18,344 nucleotides of DNA from Ruminococcus sp. UBA4240 (GCA_002395525.1 DGXE01000058.1:4721-23064); one strand, 5' to 3'; positions 1-7,112 are shown, counted from the stretch's first letter. Program-made: numbers and translations. Notes: generated by a model from the letters alone, not told the origin.

Positions 1-370
1 CGAAGGCCCCAAGGGCGGCCCCGGTATGCGTGAGATGCTCAATCCCACCTCCGCCATTATGGGCATGGGCTTAGGCTCTGACGTTGCCCTTATTACCGAC
101 GGCAGATTTTCGGGAGCTTCCCGGGGCGCAGCCATAGGCCACGTTTCCCCGGAGGCGGCAGTAGGCGGTGTTATAGGCATTGTAGAGGACGGGGACATGA
201 TCTCCATAGACATCCCCAACTACAAGCTGGAGCTTCTGGTGGACGATGAGGAGATAGAGAGAAGGCTCAGGGGCTTTACCCCGAAGAAGAAGGAGCTTAA
301 GGGCTATCTGAAGCGCTATGCGGCTTTGGTAACATCAGGCTCCACAGGTGCCATACTGAAGTCGGAATGA
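1..370 (+). CDS. ilvD: Dihydroxy-acid dehydratase, C-terminal part (cut by window edge)
   Basis: The frame is open from base 2 and ends at TGA 368-370, giving the last ~122 residues of dihydroxy-acid dehydratase. This cytoplasmic Fe-S enzyme dehydrates dihydroxy acids to 2-keto acids in valine, isoleucine and leucine synthesis. The stretch reads EGPKGGPGMREMLNPTSAIM, followed by GLGSDVALITDGRFSGASRG and GHVSPEAAVGG, which are hallmark C-terminal motifs of the IlvD/Edd family; the GRFSG segment is part of the active-site region. The tail (ELLVDDEEIERRL, then LKRYAALVTSGSTGAIL) also matches the family end, so the C-terminus looks intact. The 5' portion lies outside the window. The next gene starts 78 bases downstream with no terminator between, so read-through into the two-component genes is possible. 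Confidence 0.97.
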   Translation, partial: EGPKGGPGMREMLNPTSAIMGMGLGSDVALITDGRFSGASRGAAIGHVSPEAAVGGVIGIVEDGDMISIDIPNYKLELLVDDEEIERRLRGFTPKKKELKGYLKRYAALVTSGSTGAILKSE

Positions 371-392
371 CATACGTGCAGGGGGACAAAGG

Positions 393-440
393 ATGAACAC
401 AGCCTGCTTACGGTGCAGGCAACAGCAGAGATTGAGGTGA
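393..440 (+). CDS. Possible 15-codon leader ORF ahead of the response regulator
   Basis: Between ilvD and the response regulator an ATG at 393 opens a 15-codon frame (MNTACLRCRQQQRLR) that stops at TGA 438-440. That stop lies inside the ribosome binding site (GAGGTGAGG, 434-442) of the regulator. A purine-rich stretch (GGGGGACAAAGG) precedes the ATG. The frame contains a 6-bp inverted repeat (GCCTGC 402-407, GCAGGC 415-420). It could be a translation-coupling leader peptide, but an ORF this short is easily expected by chance. There is no homology evidence. Confidence 0.2.
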   Translation: MNTACLRCRQQQRLR

Positions 441-448
441 GGATCTTC

Positions 449-1186
449 ATGAAAAGAATACTTGTCTGCGAGGATGAGGACGTTATCAGGGACTTTGTGG
501 TCATCAACCTGAGAAGGGCTGGCTACGAGGTCATTGACGTAAACTGCGGCGAAGATGCCCTGGCGGTATTTGACAGGGAGAAGGGGGATTTTGACATTGC
601 CCTTCTGGACATAATGATGCCGGGCATAGACGGTTTTTCCGTGTGCAAGGAGCTGAGGAAGAAGAGCGCTACTTTGGGCATAATCATGCTCTCCGCCAAG
701 ACACAGGAGATGGATAAGGTATCAGGGCTCATGCTGGGCGCTGATGACTACATCACAAAGCCCTTCTCCCCGTCAGAGCTCACTGCCCGCATAGATGCAG
801 TGTACAGGCGTGTATCCATGTCCTTTGTGCAGCAGGAGCAGTCCTCCCTCATCAAATCCGGCCCCTTCGTGCTAAACACCAAGAGCCGCACGGTCACCAA
901 GAACGATGAGCTTATAGAGCTTACCCAGGTGGAGTACCAGATACTTGAATACTTCTTCAAGAATCAGAACACGGCTATGGACAGGCACAGCATCCTTTCC
1001 CACATATGGGGGGACAAGTATCCCGGGGATGACAAGATAGTGGATGTGAACATCCGCAGGATACGCATGAAGATAGAGGATGAGCCCTCTCACCCAAGGT
1101 ATATCGCCACCATATGGGGCTTTGGCTACAAGTGGTGCGATGACAGCACGGAAGACAGGAGCGGCATAGGTTCGGTGATGATATAA
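449..1186 (+). CDS. Two-component response regulator, OmpR/PhoB family
   Basis: A 245-residue DNA-binding response regulator that would be phosphorylated by the histidine kinase encoded at 1465. Residues 1-120 form a receiver domain: acidic pocket E8/D9, phospho-acceptor D54 (LLDIMMPGIDG), switch S82 and conserved K104 (KPFSPSEL). Residues ~140-232 form an OmpR-type winged helix (LTQVEYQILEYF, then VDVNIRRIRMKIE and YIATIWGFGYKW). ATG 449 is chosen over an in-frame ATG at 413 because GAGGTGAGG sits 7-8 bases before it and the protein then begins at the first strand, MKRILVCEDED. The ~14 residues after GYKW (DDSTEDRSG...) are longer than the usual family end and run up to the structured element that follows, so the C-terminus may have been altered. 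The regulon is unknown. Confidence 0.95.
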   Translation: MKRILVCEDEDVIRDFVVINLRRAGYEVIDVNCGEDALAVFDREKGDFDIALLDIMMPGIDGFSVCKELRKKSATLGIIMLSAKTQEMDKVSGLMLGADDYITKPFSPSELTARIDAVYRRVSMSFVQQEQSSLIKSGPFVLNTKSRTVTKNDELIELTQVEYQILEYFFKNQNTAMDRHSILSHIWGDKYPGDDKIVDVNIRRIRMKIEDEPSHPRYIATIWGFGYKWCDDSTEDRSGIGSVMI

Positions 1187-1199
1187 CCGCAAGCCATGT

Positions 1200-1440
1200 T
1201 CTGTCGGTCAGCCACTCTGTCCTTGCGGACACCTCTCCGCTATCGGAGAGATCACCCCCGCCTCTAATGGCAGCTCATGCCATTGCGGTGGCATGGGTTC
1301 CATGTTTCCGTTCAGGTGAGGTCGCCCACGCAGTGGCTTAACAATCCCCCACTGAACGGAAGGCTCACTGCGTGGAGCAAGCCTGCGGCTCACGCTTGCT
1401 TGTTGAAAGCAAGCTTTGAAACCGCTCACCGCTGACAACG
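1200..1440 (+). repeat. Structured multi-hairpin element between response regulator and kinase
   Basis: The 278 bases between the two genes hold no credible ORF but a dense set of perfect inverted repeats: TGTCC/GGACA (1218-1222, 1227-1231); CTCTCCG/CGGAGAG (1233-1239, 1244-1250); CATGCCA/TGGCATG (1276-1282, 1289-1295); TTCCGTTCAG/CTGAACGGAA (1306-1315, 1352-1361); CCACGCAGTG/CACTGCGTGG (1326-1335, 1366-1375); AGCAAGC/GCTTGCT (1376-1382, 1394-1400); GCTTGCTT/AAGCAAGC (1394-1401, 1407-1414). The two 10-bp pairs are interleaved (A-B-A'-B'). No T-run follows any hairpin, so these are not ordinary terminators. The style resembles multi-hairpin intergenic repeats of gut Clostridia, but only one copy is seen here, so repeat status is inferred. 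It could instead be a structured RNA controlling kinase expression. Confidence 0.6.
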
Positions 1441-1464
1441 CCTTACTGATCTTATTTCTACGCA

Positions 1465-2898
1465 ATGAAAAAGAATACACGAAATACCATAACCCGCCGC
1501 TGGATGGTCAATTCCCTGGGAGTGATCGCTGTGGTGCTGGTGCTGCTGGTATCTGCCTTCGGGGTGTTCATCAATTACTACTACCTGAACTACTCCAGAC
1601 AGTACCTTACAGGCAAGCTCAACACCGTATCCAGCATATTGCAGCAGTACTACACCGACGACCCCCAGACCTTTGCAGCACAGGTGCGCTCAGTCATATC
1701 GGGCTGGTCGGACAAATCCTCCACGGAGCTTATGTCCGTAAGCTCCGACGGGCGCATTACCATGACCTCCTCCGGCTTTACCCCCACAAGGGAGGTGCTT
1801 GCCTCGGACTACACCGACGCCATCTCCACAGGGACATCAGGCTATTTCCGGGGGCGGCTCCCCGACGGAGAGCGGGTAATGGCAATGTCCGTAGTGACCC
1901 CTGCCTCCACAGGGGATCAGAGCGTTATCCGCATAATGACCTCCCTTGACCGTGTGAACCGCCGTGTTGCCATATACATCATAGCGGCATCGGCAATAGC
2001 AGTGGCAATACTTTTGCTGATGTTCTTCTCGGGAATGTACTTTGTCAAGTCCATAGTTATCCCCGTAAACCAACTGGGTGCCACTGCAAGGAAGTATTCA
2101 CGGGGGGATTTCTCCACCCGCATCCCTGTCAAGAACGATGACGAGATAGGGGAGCTTTGTGTGATAATAAACCACATGGCAGATGACCTTTCCAAGTCGG
2201 AGGCCATGAAGAACGAGTTTATCTCCTCCGTGTCCCATGAGCTGCGCACGCCCCTTACAGCCATAAAGGGCTGGGCTGAGACCATAGGCTCCATGCCCGA
2301 TGACAAGGAGACTGTCACCAAGGGCATGAGGGTCATAAATTCGGAGACACAGCGCCTTTCGGAGATGGTAGAGGATCTGCTGGACTTCTCCCGTATGTCA
2401 AACGGACGCTTCACCCTCACCCTTGGGAATGTAGACGTACTGGCGGAGCTGGGGGATGCGGTCCTCATCTACCGTGAAAAGGCAAAGGCGGACGACATAG
2501 AGCTTATCTACAGCGAGCCGGAGGATCTGCCCATAGTGTTCGGCGACCGAAACCGTCTGCGGCAGGTGTTCATTAACGTCATAGACAATGCCATAAAGTA
2601 CTCCGACCCGGGGGGACGTGTTACTGTGGAGGCAGCCGAGTCCGAGGACGGCAACATTACCATCACCGTAGCCGATACTGGCATGGGCATCGCCCCGGAG
2701 GATCTGCCCAGGATAAAGGAGAAGTTCTTCCGTGCCAATCACATAAAGAGAGGCTCCGGCATAGGCCTTGCGGTGGCAGATGAGATAATGATGCTCCACG
2801 GGGGCTCCCTGAATGTTTCAAGCGTGCAGGGGGAGGGCACCACGGTGACCATACTCCTGCCCCCCAAGAAAATGGCAGTTACACCCCAGATAGGATGA
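1465..2898 (+). CDS. Membrane sensor histidine kinase (PhoR/ResE-like)
   Basis: A 477-residue kinase that is presumably the partner of the upstream regulator. Order: basic N-terminus, TM1 ~15-37, extracytoplasmic sensor ~38-165 with no family I recognise, TM2 ~168-192, HAMP linker ~193-246, HisKA domain with phospho-acceptor H258 (SSVSHELRTP), then the HATPase domain with N375 (NVIDNAIKYS), G1 box DTGMGI (404-409) and G2 box GSGIGL (430-435). All catalytic boxes are intact. ATG 1465 is the first possible start, since TGA at 1447-1449 closes the frame upstream, and it gives a natural positive N-terminus before TM1. No Shine-Dalgarno lies before it (TTATTTCTACGCA), unlike its neighbours; the structured element ends ~25 bases upstream. 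How it is translated is unclear. Confidence 0.94.
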   Translation: MKKNTRNTITRRWMVNSLGVIAVVLVLLVSAFGVFINYYYLNYSRQYLTGKLNTVSSILQQYYTDDPQTFAAQVRSVISGWSDKSSTELMSVSSDGRITMTSSGFTPTREVLASDYTDAISTGTSGYFRGRLPDGERVMAMSVVTPASTGDQSVIRIMTSLDRVNRRVAIYIIAASAIAVAILLLMFFSGMYFVKSIVIPVNQLGATARKYSRGDFSTRIPVKNDDEIGELCVIINHMADDLSKSEAMKNEFISSVSHELRTPLTAIKGWAETIGSMPDDKETVTKGMRVINSETQRLSEMVEDLLDFSRMSNGRFTLTLGNVDVLAELGDAVLIYREKAKADDIELIYSEPEDLPIVFGDRNRLRQVFINVIDNAIKYSDPGGRVTVEAAESEDGNITITVADTGMGIAPEDLPRIKEKFFRANHIKRGSGIGLAVADEIMMLHGGSLNVSSVQGEGTTVTILLPPKKMAVTPQIG

Positions 2899-2902
2899 TC
2901 CC

Positions 2903-3118
2903 ATGGATTTATTTATTGAGAATGCCCCCTTTGATGAAAAGTATTTTGACTCACTCCCCTGCTTTGACGGCATATACGAGGGAACGGCATCCTGGTACGG
3001 CGGCCTTATCAAGGCTCACCCGGAAAAGGGCGGTGTCATGTTCATATGTGACTTTCCCGAAAAGGAAGCGAGAGAGTTTTTAGACACTGCCCGAAGGGCA
3101 GCAGAGAGCCATGTTTGA
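2903..3118 (+). CDS. Small protein of unknown function (71 aa)
   Basis: This acidic soluble protein starts 4 bases after the kinase stop. Its ribosome binding site (TAGGATGATCCC before the ATG) overlaps the kinase stop codon, so the two are probably translationally coupled. I do not recognise the family. It has aromatic and acidic N-terminal residues (MDLFIENAPFDEKYFD) and a probable C-terminal helix (EKEAREFLDTARRAAE). There is no signal peptide or membrane segment. Its stop overlaps the start of the next gene by 8 bases. Conserved tight packing downstream of the kinase would suggest a role linked to the two-component system, but that is inference from position only. Confidence 0.7.
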   Translation: MDLFIENAPFDEKYFDSLPCFDGIYEGTASWYGGLIKAHPEKGGVMFICDFPEKEAREFLDTARRAAESHV

Positions 3119-3566
3119 CAGACAGCGGTTTGAGAACCTTTTAAAGGCGGTAGAGGCAGAGCGGGACATACAGGACAGGCAGAAGCTCATCGCCTCCTAC
3201 AGGGAGCGGCTGGTGTATGACCTCACTCTCCCCTTTGAACAGGATGCGGATGCTGTCACTGCTGCCATAGCGCAGCTTGATGAGATGTGGGCGGCACTTG
3301 CCGAGGAGCAGCAAAGGCAGGAGGAGCAGCGGCACATTGATGCCCTCTGCGTGGAATATGACAGGGCGGCAGAGGCGGTAAACTCCGCTGAGAGCAGTCT
3401 TTTCCTTGATGAGGCGGAACGGATGGTGGGGCGCATTGTAAAGCAGCTTTCCTCCATGCCCGAGAGTGAAGCTGTCATAGGCATAAGAAACGACTGTGAA
3501 CAGCTTCTCTACCACATCGGGGAGAAAAGAAAGACTATTAACAGAATTTTCCCATACAGGGGTTGA
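3111..3566 (+). CDS. Helical protein of unknown function (151 aa)
   Basis: The ATG at 3111 lies inside the previous gene (8-base overlap), implying coupled translation; the local Shine-Dalgarno is weak (CAGAGAG). The product is soluble and almost entirely helical by composition. A Q/E-rich charged stretch at ~65-80 (EEQQRQEEQRH) and heptad-like leucines suggest a coiled coil. There is no signal peptide, membrane segment or enzyme motif. It ends the apparent regulator-kinase-orf-orf unit: a 69-base gap with a possible promoter follows. No function can be assigned. Confidence 0.7.
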   Translation: MFDRQRFENLLKAVEAERDIQDRQKLIASYRERLVYDLTLPFEQDADAVTAAIAQLDEMWAALAEEQQRQEEQRHIDALCVEYDRAAEAVNSAESSLFLDEAERMVGRIVKQLSSMPESEAVIGIRNDCEQLLYHIGEKRKTINRIFPYRG

Positions 3567-3591
3567 AATTTCAGGGGTTATGTAGTATCAT
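3563..3591 (+). promoter_or_regulatory. Possible sigma-A promoter for the LacI-sensor/GGDEF gene
   Basis: TTGAAA (3563-3568) and TATCAT (3586-3591) are separated by 17 bases, 45 bases before the start of the GGDEF gene. The -35 overlaps the stop codon of the preceding gene. The match is 5 of 6 in each box. An alternative -10 (TAGTAT, 3583) would have too short a spacer. Confidence 0.45.
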
Positions 3592-3635
3592 AGGAATGAG
3601 CTTTAACGGCCATGACTTAAACAGGTGGTGAAACA

Positions 3636-5492
3636 ATGAATCGCAAGACTATCGCAGTATGCGTTACAGGCTTTGACAAGGAAACAGAGCTGCGTGTACT
3701 GCTGGGCATAAAGGAGCGCAGTGCGGAGCTGGATGTGAACGTACTGCTGTTTGACAGCCTTATCCGCCGCCCCAGCAACGATCTGGGGGAATATGTGAGC
3801 GAGGAAGTACTGAGCGGCGAGAGCGCCATATACGACCTGCTTGATGTGACTGATGTCATAGGCATCATCACCTTCGGGGACAGCTTTGCGTCCGAGTCCA
3901 TATTCGAGAAGGTGTGCGAGAAGGCAAAAAAGCTCTCCATCCCCCTTGTGAACATCAACGACCCTGTACACACCACCGACTACAACATCACCCTGTCCGA
4001 GGACAAGGCCATGGAGCTTGTGATAGAGCACCTTGCGGGGCACCACGGCTTCAGGCGGATAAACTTTGTGGGGGGCTTTCCCGGCAATCCCCAGACCGAG
4101 CAGCGGCTTGCGGCATACAAGCGTGTGCTTGAAAGGCACAATATACCCGTGGAGCCTGAGCGCATAGGCTACGGCCATTTCTGGAAGCAGGCCGTGGACT
4201 GCGTGAAGGAATTCCTTTCACGGGGGCAGCACCCCGAAGCCATTGCCTGCATAAACGACACTATGGCTGTGTTCATCATGGACTACCTGAAGAACGAGAA
4301 CATCACCGACATAGTTGTCACCGGCTTTGACGGCATTTCAGACTGCGACCAGTACAGCCCCACTATCACCAGTGTGCGGAAGAATTTCGGGGAGGCAGGC
4401 CGCAAGGCGGTGGACGTGCTGTGCTCCGTACATGACGGACACAACCCTCCCACCTCCATACAGCTTGATTCCGAGCTGCTGATACGCCAGAGCTGCGGAT
4501 GCAACGCTCCGGAAAAGCGGTATGCGGATTTCTACAACGACAAGTACGGGGATCTGAACAAGTACAAGCAGCTGACACGAAGGCTCCACGACATGAACGT
4601 GCGCCTTTCCAATGCGGAGACACCGGAAGGCTTTTTTGCAGCCACAAGCTATATCAAGAACTATTTCGGCTTTAACACCTTTGATGTGTGCATATGCTCC
4701 GATGTGGACGACATAAGCAGGAAGGGGCTTGAGGTATCCCCCACCCTTGTGTATATGGCAGGGGATGCTCCGGGGGTGCCCTGCGGCACCTCATTCCCTG
4801 TACGGGAACTGCTCCCCTACGACTTTATGAACGGCGAAAAGCCCGCCTTCATGTGCTTTTCTCCCCTTTACTACAAGGATAAGTTCCTGGGCTACATAGC
4901 CTATGACCCCGACAACGAGGAGCAGTTCGCAGACTGCGAGGACTTCCTCTCCACCTGGATAATATCCCTTTCAAACAGTGCGGGAGCCTTCTATCTCCGC
5001 AAGGAGCTTGAAAACCTGTACATAAGGGACACCCTTACGGGGGCATACAACAGGCGGGGGCTTTCACAGCTGGTGAGGATCATGTTCTCCCGCAGGGACA
5101 AGCGCTACATCACCGTAATGTGCAGCGATATAGACAATCTCAAGCAGATAAACGACAAGTTCGGCCATGAAGCGGGGGATGTGGTCATCAGGGAGGCAGC
5201 CCACAGCCTTATGGCGGCGTTTGATACTGATTCGGCGTGCTTCAGGATGGGCGGAGATGAATTCACCCTTATCATAGGCCACGATGACGTGAGCGAGATA
5301 CAGCGCAGGCTTTCAGTTATGGAGAACAAGCTGAGCGTATTCAACTCCGTGTCCGGGCTTGAATACAAGGCAGGCTGCTCCTGCGGCTGGGTCACCCTCC
5401 CCATTGAGAGCATCACCGACTTTGAGACCATGCAGTCCGAGGCAGACAAGCGGATGTATGAGGTCAAGCGGAAGAAAAAGGCTGTACGTTAG
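3636..5492 (+). CDS. Cytoplasmic LacI-type sensor fused to diguanylate cyclase (GGDEF)
   Basis: A 618-residue protein predicted to make cyclic di-GMP from two GTP. Residues ~3-285 resemble a type-1 periplasmic-binding fold as in LacI regulators (FVGGFPGNPQTEQRLAAYKR, then EAIACINDTMAVFIM, VVTGFDGISDC and SITSVR-like TITSVRKNFGEAG). There is no N-terminal helix-turn-helix, signal peptide or TM segment, so it should be a soluble cytoplasmic sensor. Residues ~310-455 look like a GAF-type linker domain. The GGDEF domain begins at DTLTGAYNRRG (465-475), with metal-binding SDIDNLKQIND (497-507) and the intact signature GGDEF (539-543). The RxxD product-inhibition site expected before the signature is absent (DTDS instead). 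ATG 3636 is preceded by GGTGG. The sensed ligand may be a sugar or nucleoside, but this is unproven. Confidence 0.9.
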   Translation: MNRKTIAVCVTGFDKETELRVLLGIKERSAELDVNVLLFDSLIRRPSNDLGEYVSEEVLSGESAIYDLLDVTDVIGIITFGDSFASESIFEKVCEKAKKLSIPLVNINDPVHTTDYNITLSEDKAMELVIEHLAGHHGFRRINFVGGFPGNPQTEQRLAAYKRVLERHNIPVEPERIGYGHFWKQAVDCVKEFLSRGQHPEAIACINDTMAVFIMDYLKNENITDIVVTGFDGISDCDQYSPTITSVRKNFGEAGRKAVDVLCSVHDGHNPPTSIQLDSELLIRQSCGCNAPEKRYADFYNDKYGDLNKYKQLTRRLHDMNVRLSNAETPEGFFAATSYIKNYFGFNTFDVCICSDVDDISRKGLEVSPTLVYMAGDAPGVPCGTSFPVRELLPYDFMNGEKPAFMCFSPLYYKDKFLGYIAYDPDNEEQFADCEDFLSTWIISLSNSAGAFYLRKELENLYIRDTLTGAYNRRGLSQLVRIMFSRRDKRYITVMCSDIDNLKQINDKFGHEAGDVVIREAAHSLMAAFDTDSACFRMGGDEFTLIIGHDDVSEIQRRLSVMENKLSVFNSVSGLEYKAGCSCGWVTLPIESITDFETMQSEADKRMYEVKRKKKAVR

Positions 5493-5506
5493 CCGCTTCA
5501 CAGTTT

Positions 5507-5552
5507 ATAATGCCCCGCATGGGGCTTATAGGAGGAGCCGCAGATGCTCCTT
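5507..5552 (+). other. Tandem hairpins in the gap before the small membrane protein
   Basis: The 90-base gap after the GGDEF gene has two hairpins in a row: GCCCC-GCAT-GGGGC (5512-5525), extendable by ATAA/TTAT with one bulge, and AGGAGC-CGCAGAT-GCTCCT (5533-5551). Neither is followed by a T-run, so they are poor intrinsic terminators. They may act as a weak terminator or mRNA processing and stability structure. Confidence 0.35.
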
Positions 5553-5582
5553 AGCAACCAACTTTAAGAAAGGATGGTCAAC

Positions 5583-5840
5583 ATGATCGAAAAGATACTT
5601 ACTAATTTTGCCGCTACACTGGGCAAGAACCTGGACACACAGGTGAGCAGGAAGGTGAAGATACCCACAGTCCTTATCGTGCTGGTGGGGATATGCGCAT
5701 TCTTCCTGGGCTTCGGCGTAGGCTGTGCAGTGGGCAGCTCCTCCGCAAAGAAGAAGATAAAGACGAAGACTTCTGCGGATGACGACTTTGATGCTGAGGA
5801 ATATCTCAGAAATTTAGATCTTGACCTTGAGGATGAATGA
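5583..5840 (+). CDS. Small single-pass membrane protein (85 aa), unknown function
   Basis: Residues 1-27 are amphipathic and basic, ~28-50 form one hydrophobic segment (TVLIVLVGICAFFLGFGVG), then comes a lysine cluster (KKKIKTKT, 56-63) and a strongly acidic tail (DDDFDAEEYLRNLDLDLEDE). By the positive-inside rule the lysine-rich tail would face the cytoplasm. Start choice: an in-frame ATG at 5574 overlaps the AAGGA ribosome binding site (5570-5574), so ATG 5583, 8 bases after it, is preferred. The gene ends 4 bases before ychF and the two are probably co-transcribed. I do not recognise a family. Confidence 0.75.
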   Translation: MIEKILTNFAATLGKNLDTQVSRKVKIPTVLIVLVGICAFFLGFGVGCAVGSSSAKKKIKTKTSADDDFDAEEYLRNLDLDLEDE

Positions 5841-5844
5841 TTAG

Positions 5845-6939
5845 ATGAAACTTGGAATGGTAGGTCTTCCCAACGTGGGCAAGAGCACACTCTTCAATGC
5901 CCTTACCAATGCGGGAGCCGAATCTGCAAACTACCCCTTCTGCACCATAGAGCCCAATGTGGGCATAGTAAGCGTACCCGACAAGCGGCTCGAGGTGCTT
6001 CGTGAAATGTACTCCCCCGTAAAATTCACCCCTGCCACCCTTGAATTTGTGGACATTGCAGGGCTGGTAAAGGGCGCCTCAAAGGGTGAGGGGCTGGGGA
6101 ACAAGTTCCTGGCTGACATCCGTGAGGTGGATGCCATAGTACACGTCGTGCGCTGCTTCGAGGATGACAACATTATCCACGTTGACGGCAGCATAGACCC
6201 CAAAAGGGACATTGAGACCATAGAGCTGGAGCTTATCCTCTCCGATCTGGAGCTGCTTGAAAGGCGCATCGACCGCACCAAGAAGATGGTCAAGGCCGAC
6301 AAGAAGTATCAGGCTGATGTGGAAGTGCTTGAAGGGCTGAAGGCTCATCTGGAGGAGGGACACTCTGCCCGCTCCTTTGAGGCGGATGAGGAGCAGTGGG
6401 AGATGATCTCACAGACACCCCTGCTCACAGCTAAGCCCGTCATCTATGCGGCAAACCTCTCGGATGAGGATTTCCGCAACGACCTTGAAAACTGTGCCCA
6501 TTACAAGGCGGTGCAGGAGATCGCACAGAGGGAGAAAGCCGCAGTGCTGCCCATATGTGCAGGCCTTGAAGCGGAGCTTTCCGACATGGAGGAGGATGAC
6601 AGGAAGATGTTCCTCTCCGAGCTGGGGCTTGAAGAATCGGGGCTTGACCGCATCATCAGCGAGGGGTACAGCCTTCTCGGGCTTATCTCCTTCCTTACCG
6701 CAGGGCAGCCCGAGGTGCGTGCCTGGACCATAAAGAAGGGCACGAAGGCTCCTCAGGCGGCAGGGAAGATTCACTCCGACTTTGAGAAGGGCTTTATCCG
6801 TGCGGAAGTCGTTGCCTTTGACGACCTGGTGGAATGCGGCTCCATGGCTGCGGCAAAGGAAAAGGGGCTTGTGCGCTCCGAGGGCAAGGACTACGTCATG
6901 AACGACGGAGATGTGGTGCTTTTCAGATTCAATGTGTGA
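5845..6939 (+). CDS. ychF: Redox-regulated ATPase YchF (OLA1-like, Obg family)
   Basis: A 364-residue, full-length member of the universal YchF/OLA1 P-loop family, a ribosome-associated nucleotidase thought to prefer ATP. G1 motif GLPNVGKST is at 7-15, the effector region PFCTIEPNVG at 31-40, and G3 DIAGLVKGAS at 70-79. The G4 position reads NLSD (204-207) in place of a GTP-specific NKxD, consistent with relaxed or ATP specificity. Residues ~130-190 form the helical coiled-coil insertion. The C-terminal TGS domain is at ~275-364 (FLTAGQPEVRAWTIKKGTKA, then DFEKGFIRAEVV and MNDGDVVLFRFNV). The start follows the small membrane protein by 4 bases, with only a distant GAGG upstream, suggesting coupling. 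A strong terminator ends the unit. Confidence 0.97.
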   Translation: MKLGMVGLPNVGKSTLFNALTNAGAESANYPFCTIEPNVGIVSVPDKRLEVLREMYSPVKFTPATLEFVDIAGLVKGASKGEGLGNKFLADIREVDAIVHVVRCFEDDNIIHVDGSIDPKRDIETIELELILSDLELLERRIDRTKKMVKADKKYQADVEVLEGLKAHLEEGHSARSFEADEEQWEMISQTPLLTAKPVIYAANLSDEDFRNDLENCAHYKAVQEIAQREKAAVLPICAGLEAELSDMEEDDRKMFLSELGLEESGLDRIISEGYSLLGLISFLTAGQPEVRAWTIKKGTKAPQAAGKIHSDFEKGFIRAEVVAFDDLVECGSMAAAKEKGLVRSEGKDYVMNDGDVVLFRFNV

Positions 6940-6975
6940 TACAGGATACCTGAGAGTCTCCCGGAAAAGGATGGT

Positions 6976-7017
6976 AACAGACCATAGTGCAAGATTTTGC
7001 GCTGTGGTCTGTTTTTT
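6976..7017 (+). terminator. Intrinsic terminator after ychF
   Basis: AACAGACCA (6976-6984) pairs perfectly with TGGTCTGTT (7005-7013), with further TGC/GCG-type pairing possible inside, and the stem runs into T7012-T7017. It lies 36 bases after the ychF stop and directly before the metG promoter, whose -35 begins 4 bases after the T-run. Confidence 0.92.
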
Positions 7018-7020
7018 GTC

Positions 7021-7049
7021 TTGACTAATCCTCAGGGATGTAGTATAAT
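7021..7049 (+). promoter_or_regulatory. Sigma-A promoter of the metG operon
   Basis: TTGACT (7021-7026), a 17-base spacer, then a perfect TATAAT (7044-7049). Transcription would start near 7056, giving a leader of ~57 bases before metG. That is too short for a T-box or S-box, so no classic amino-acid riboswitch control of metG is visible. Confidence 0.92.
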
Positions 7050-7112
7050 AGTAATGATTATGCGGTGTACCCGGCAGCCGGGCGCATCCTGAAATTCATC
7101 GGAGGAAAGATC

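Noticed and set aside
1208..1480. - strand frame across the structured element
   Set aside because: Its codons are made of inverted-repeat arms, its product is compositionally odd, and there is no start signal.
3603..4178. Long antisense frame under the GGDEF gene, and similar long antisense frames elsewhere
   Set aside because: These mirror the codon bias of the sense genes, lack ribosome binding sites and encode low-plausibility proteins. They are treated as shadows.
5507..5552. Intrinsic terminator after the GGDEF gene
   Set aside because: Two hairpins are present but neither has a T-run, so I list them only as structures.
7056..7112. T-box or S-box leader for metG
   Set aside because: The leader between the probable transcription start and metG is only ~57 bases and lacks any T-box motif (TGGN) or antiterminator structure.
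7065..7112. Upstream GTG start for metG adding 16 residues
   Set aside because: No ribosome binding site before it, no family similarity in the extension, and a strong GGAGGAAAG before ATG 7113.
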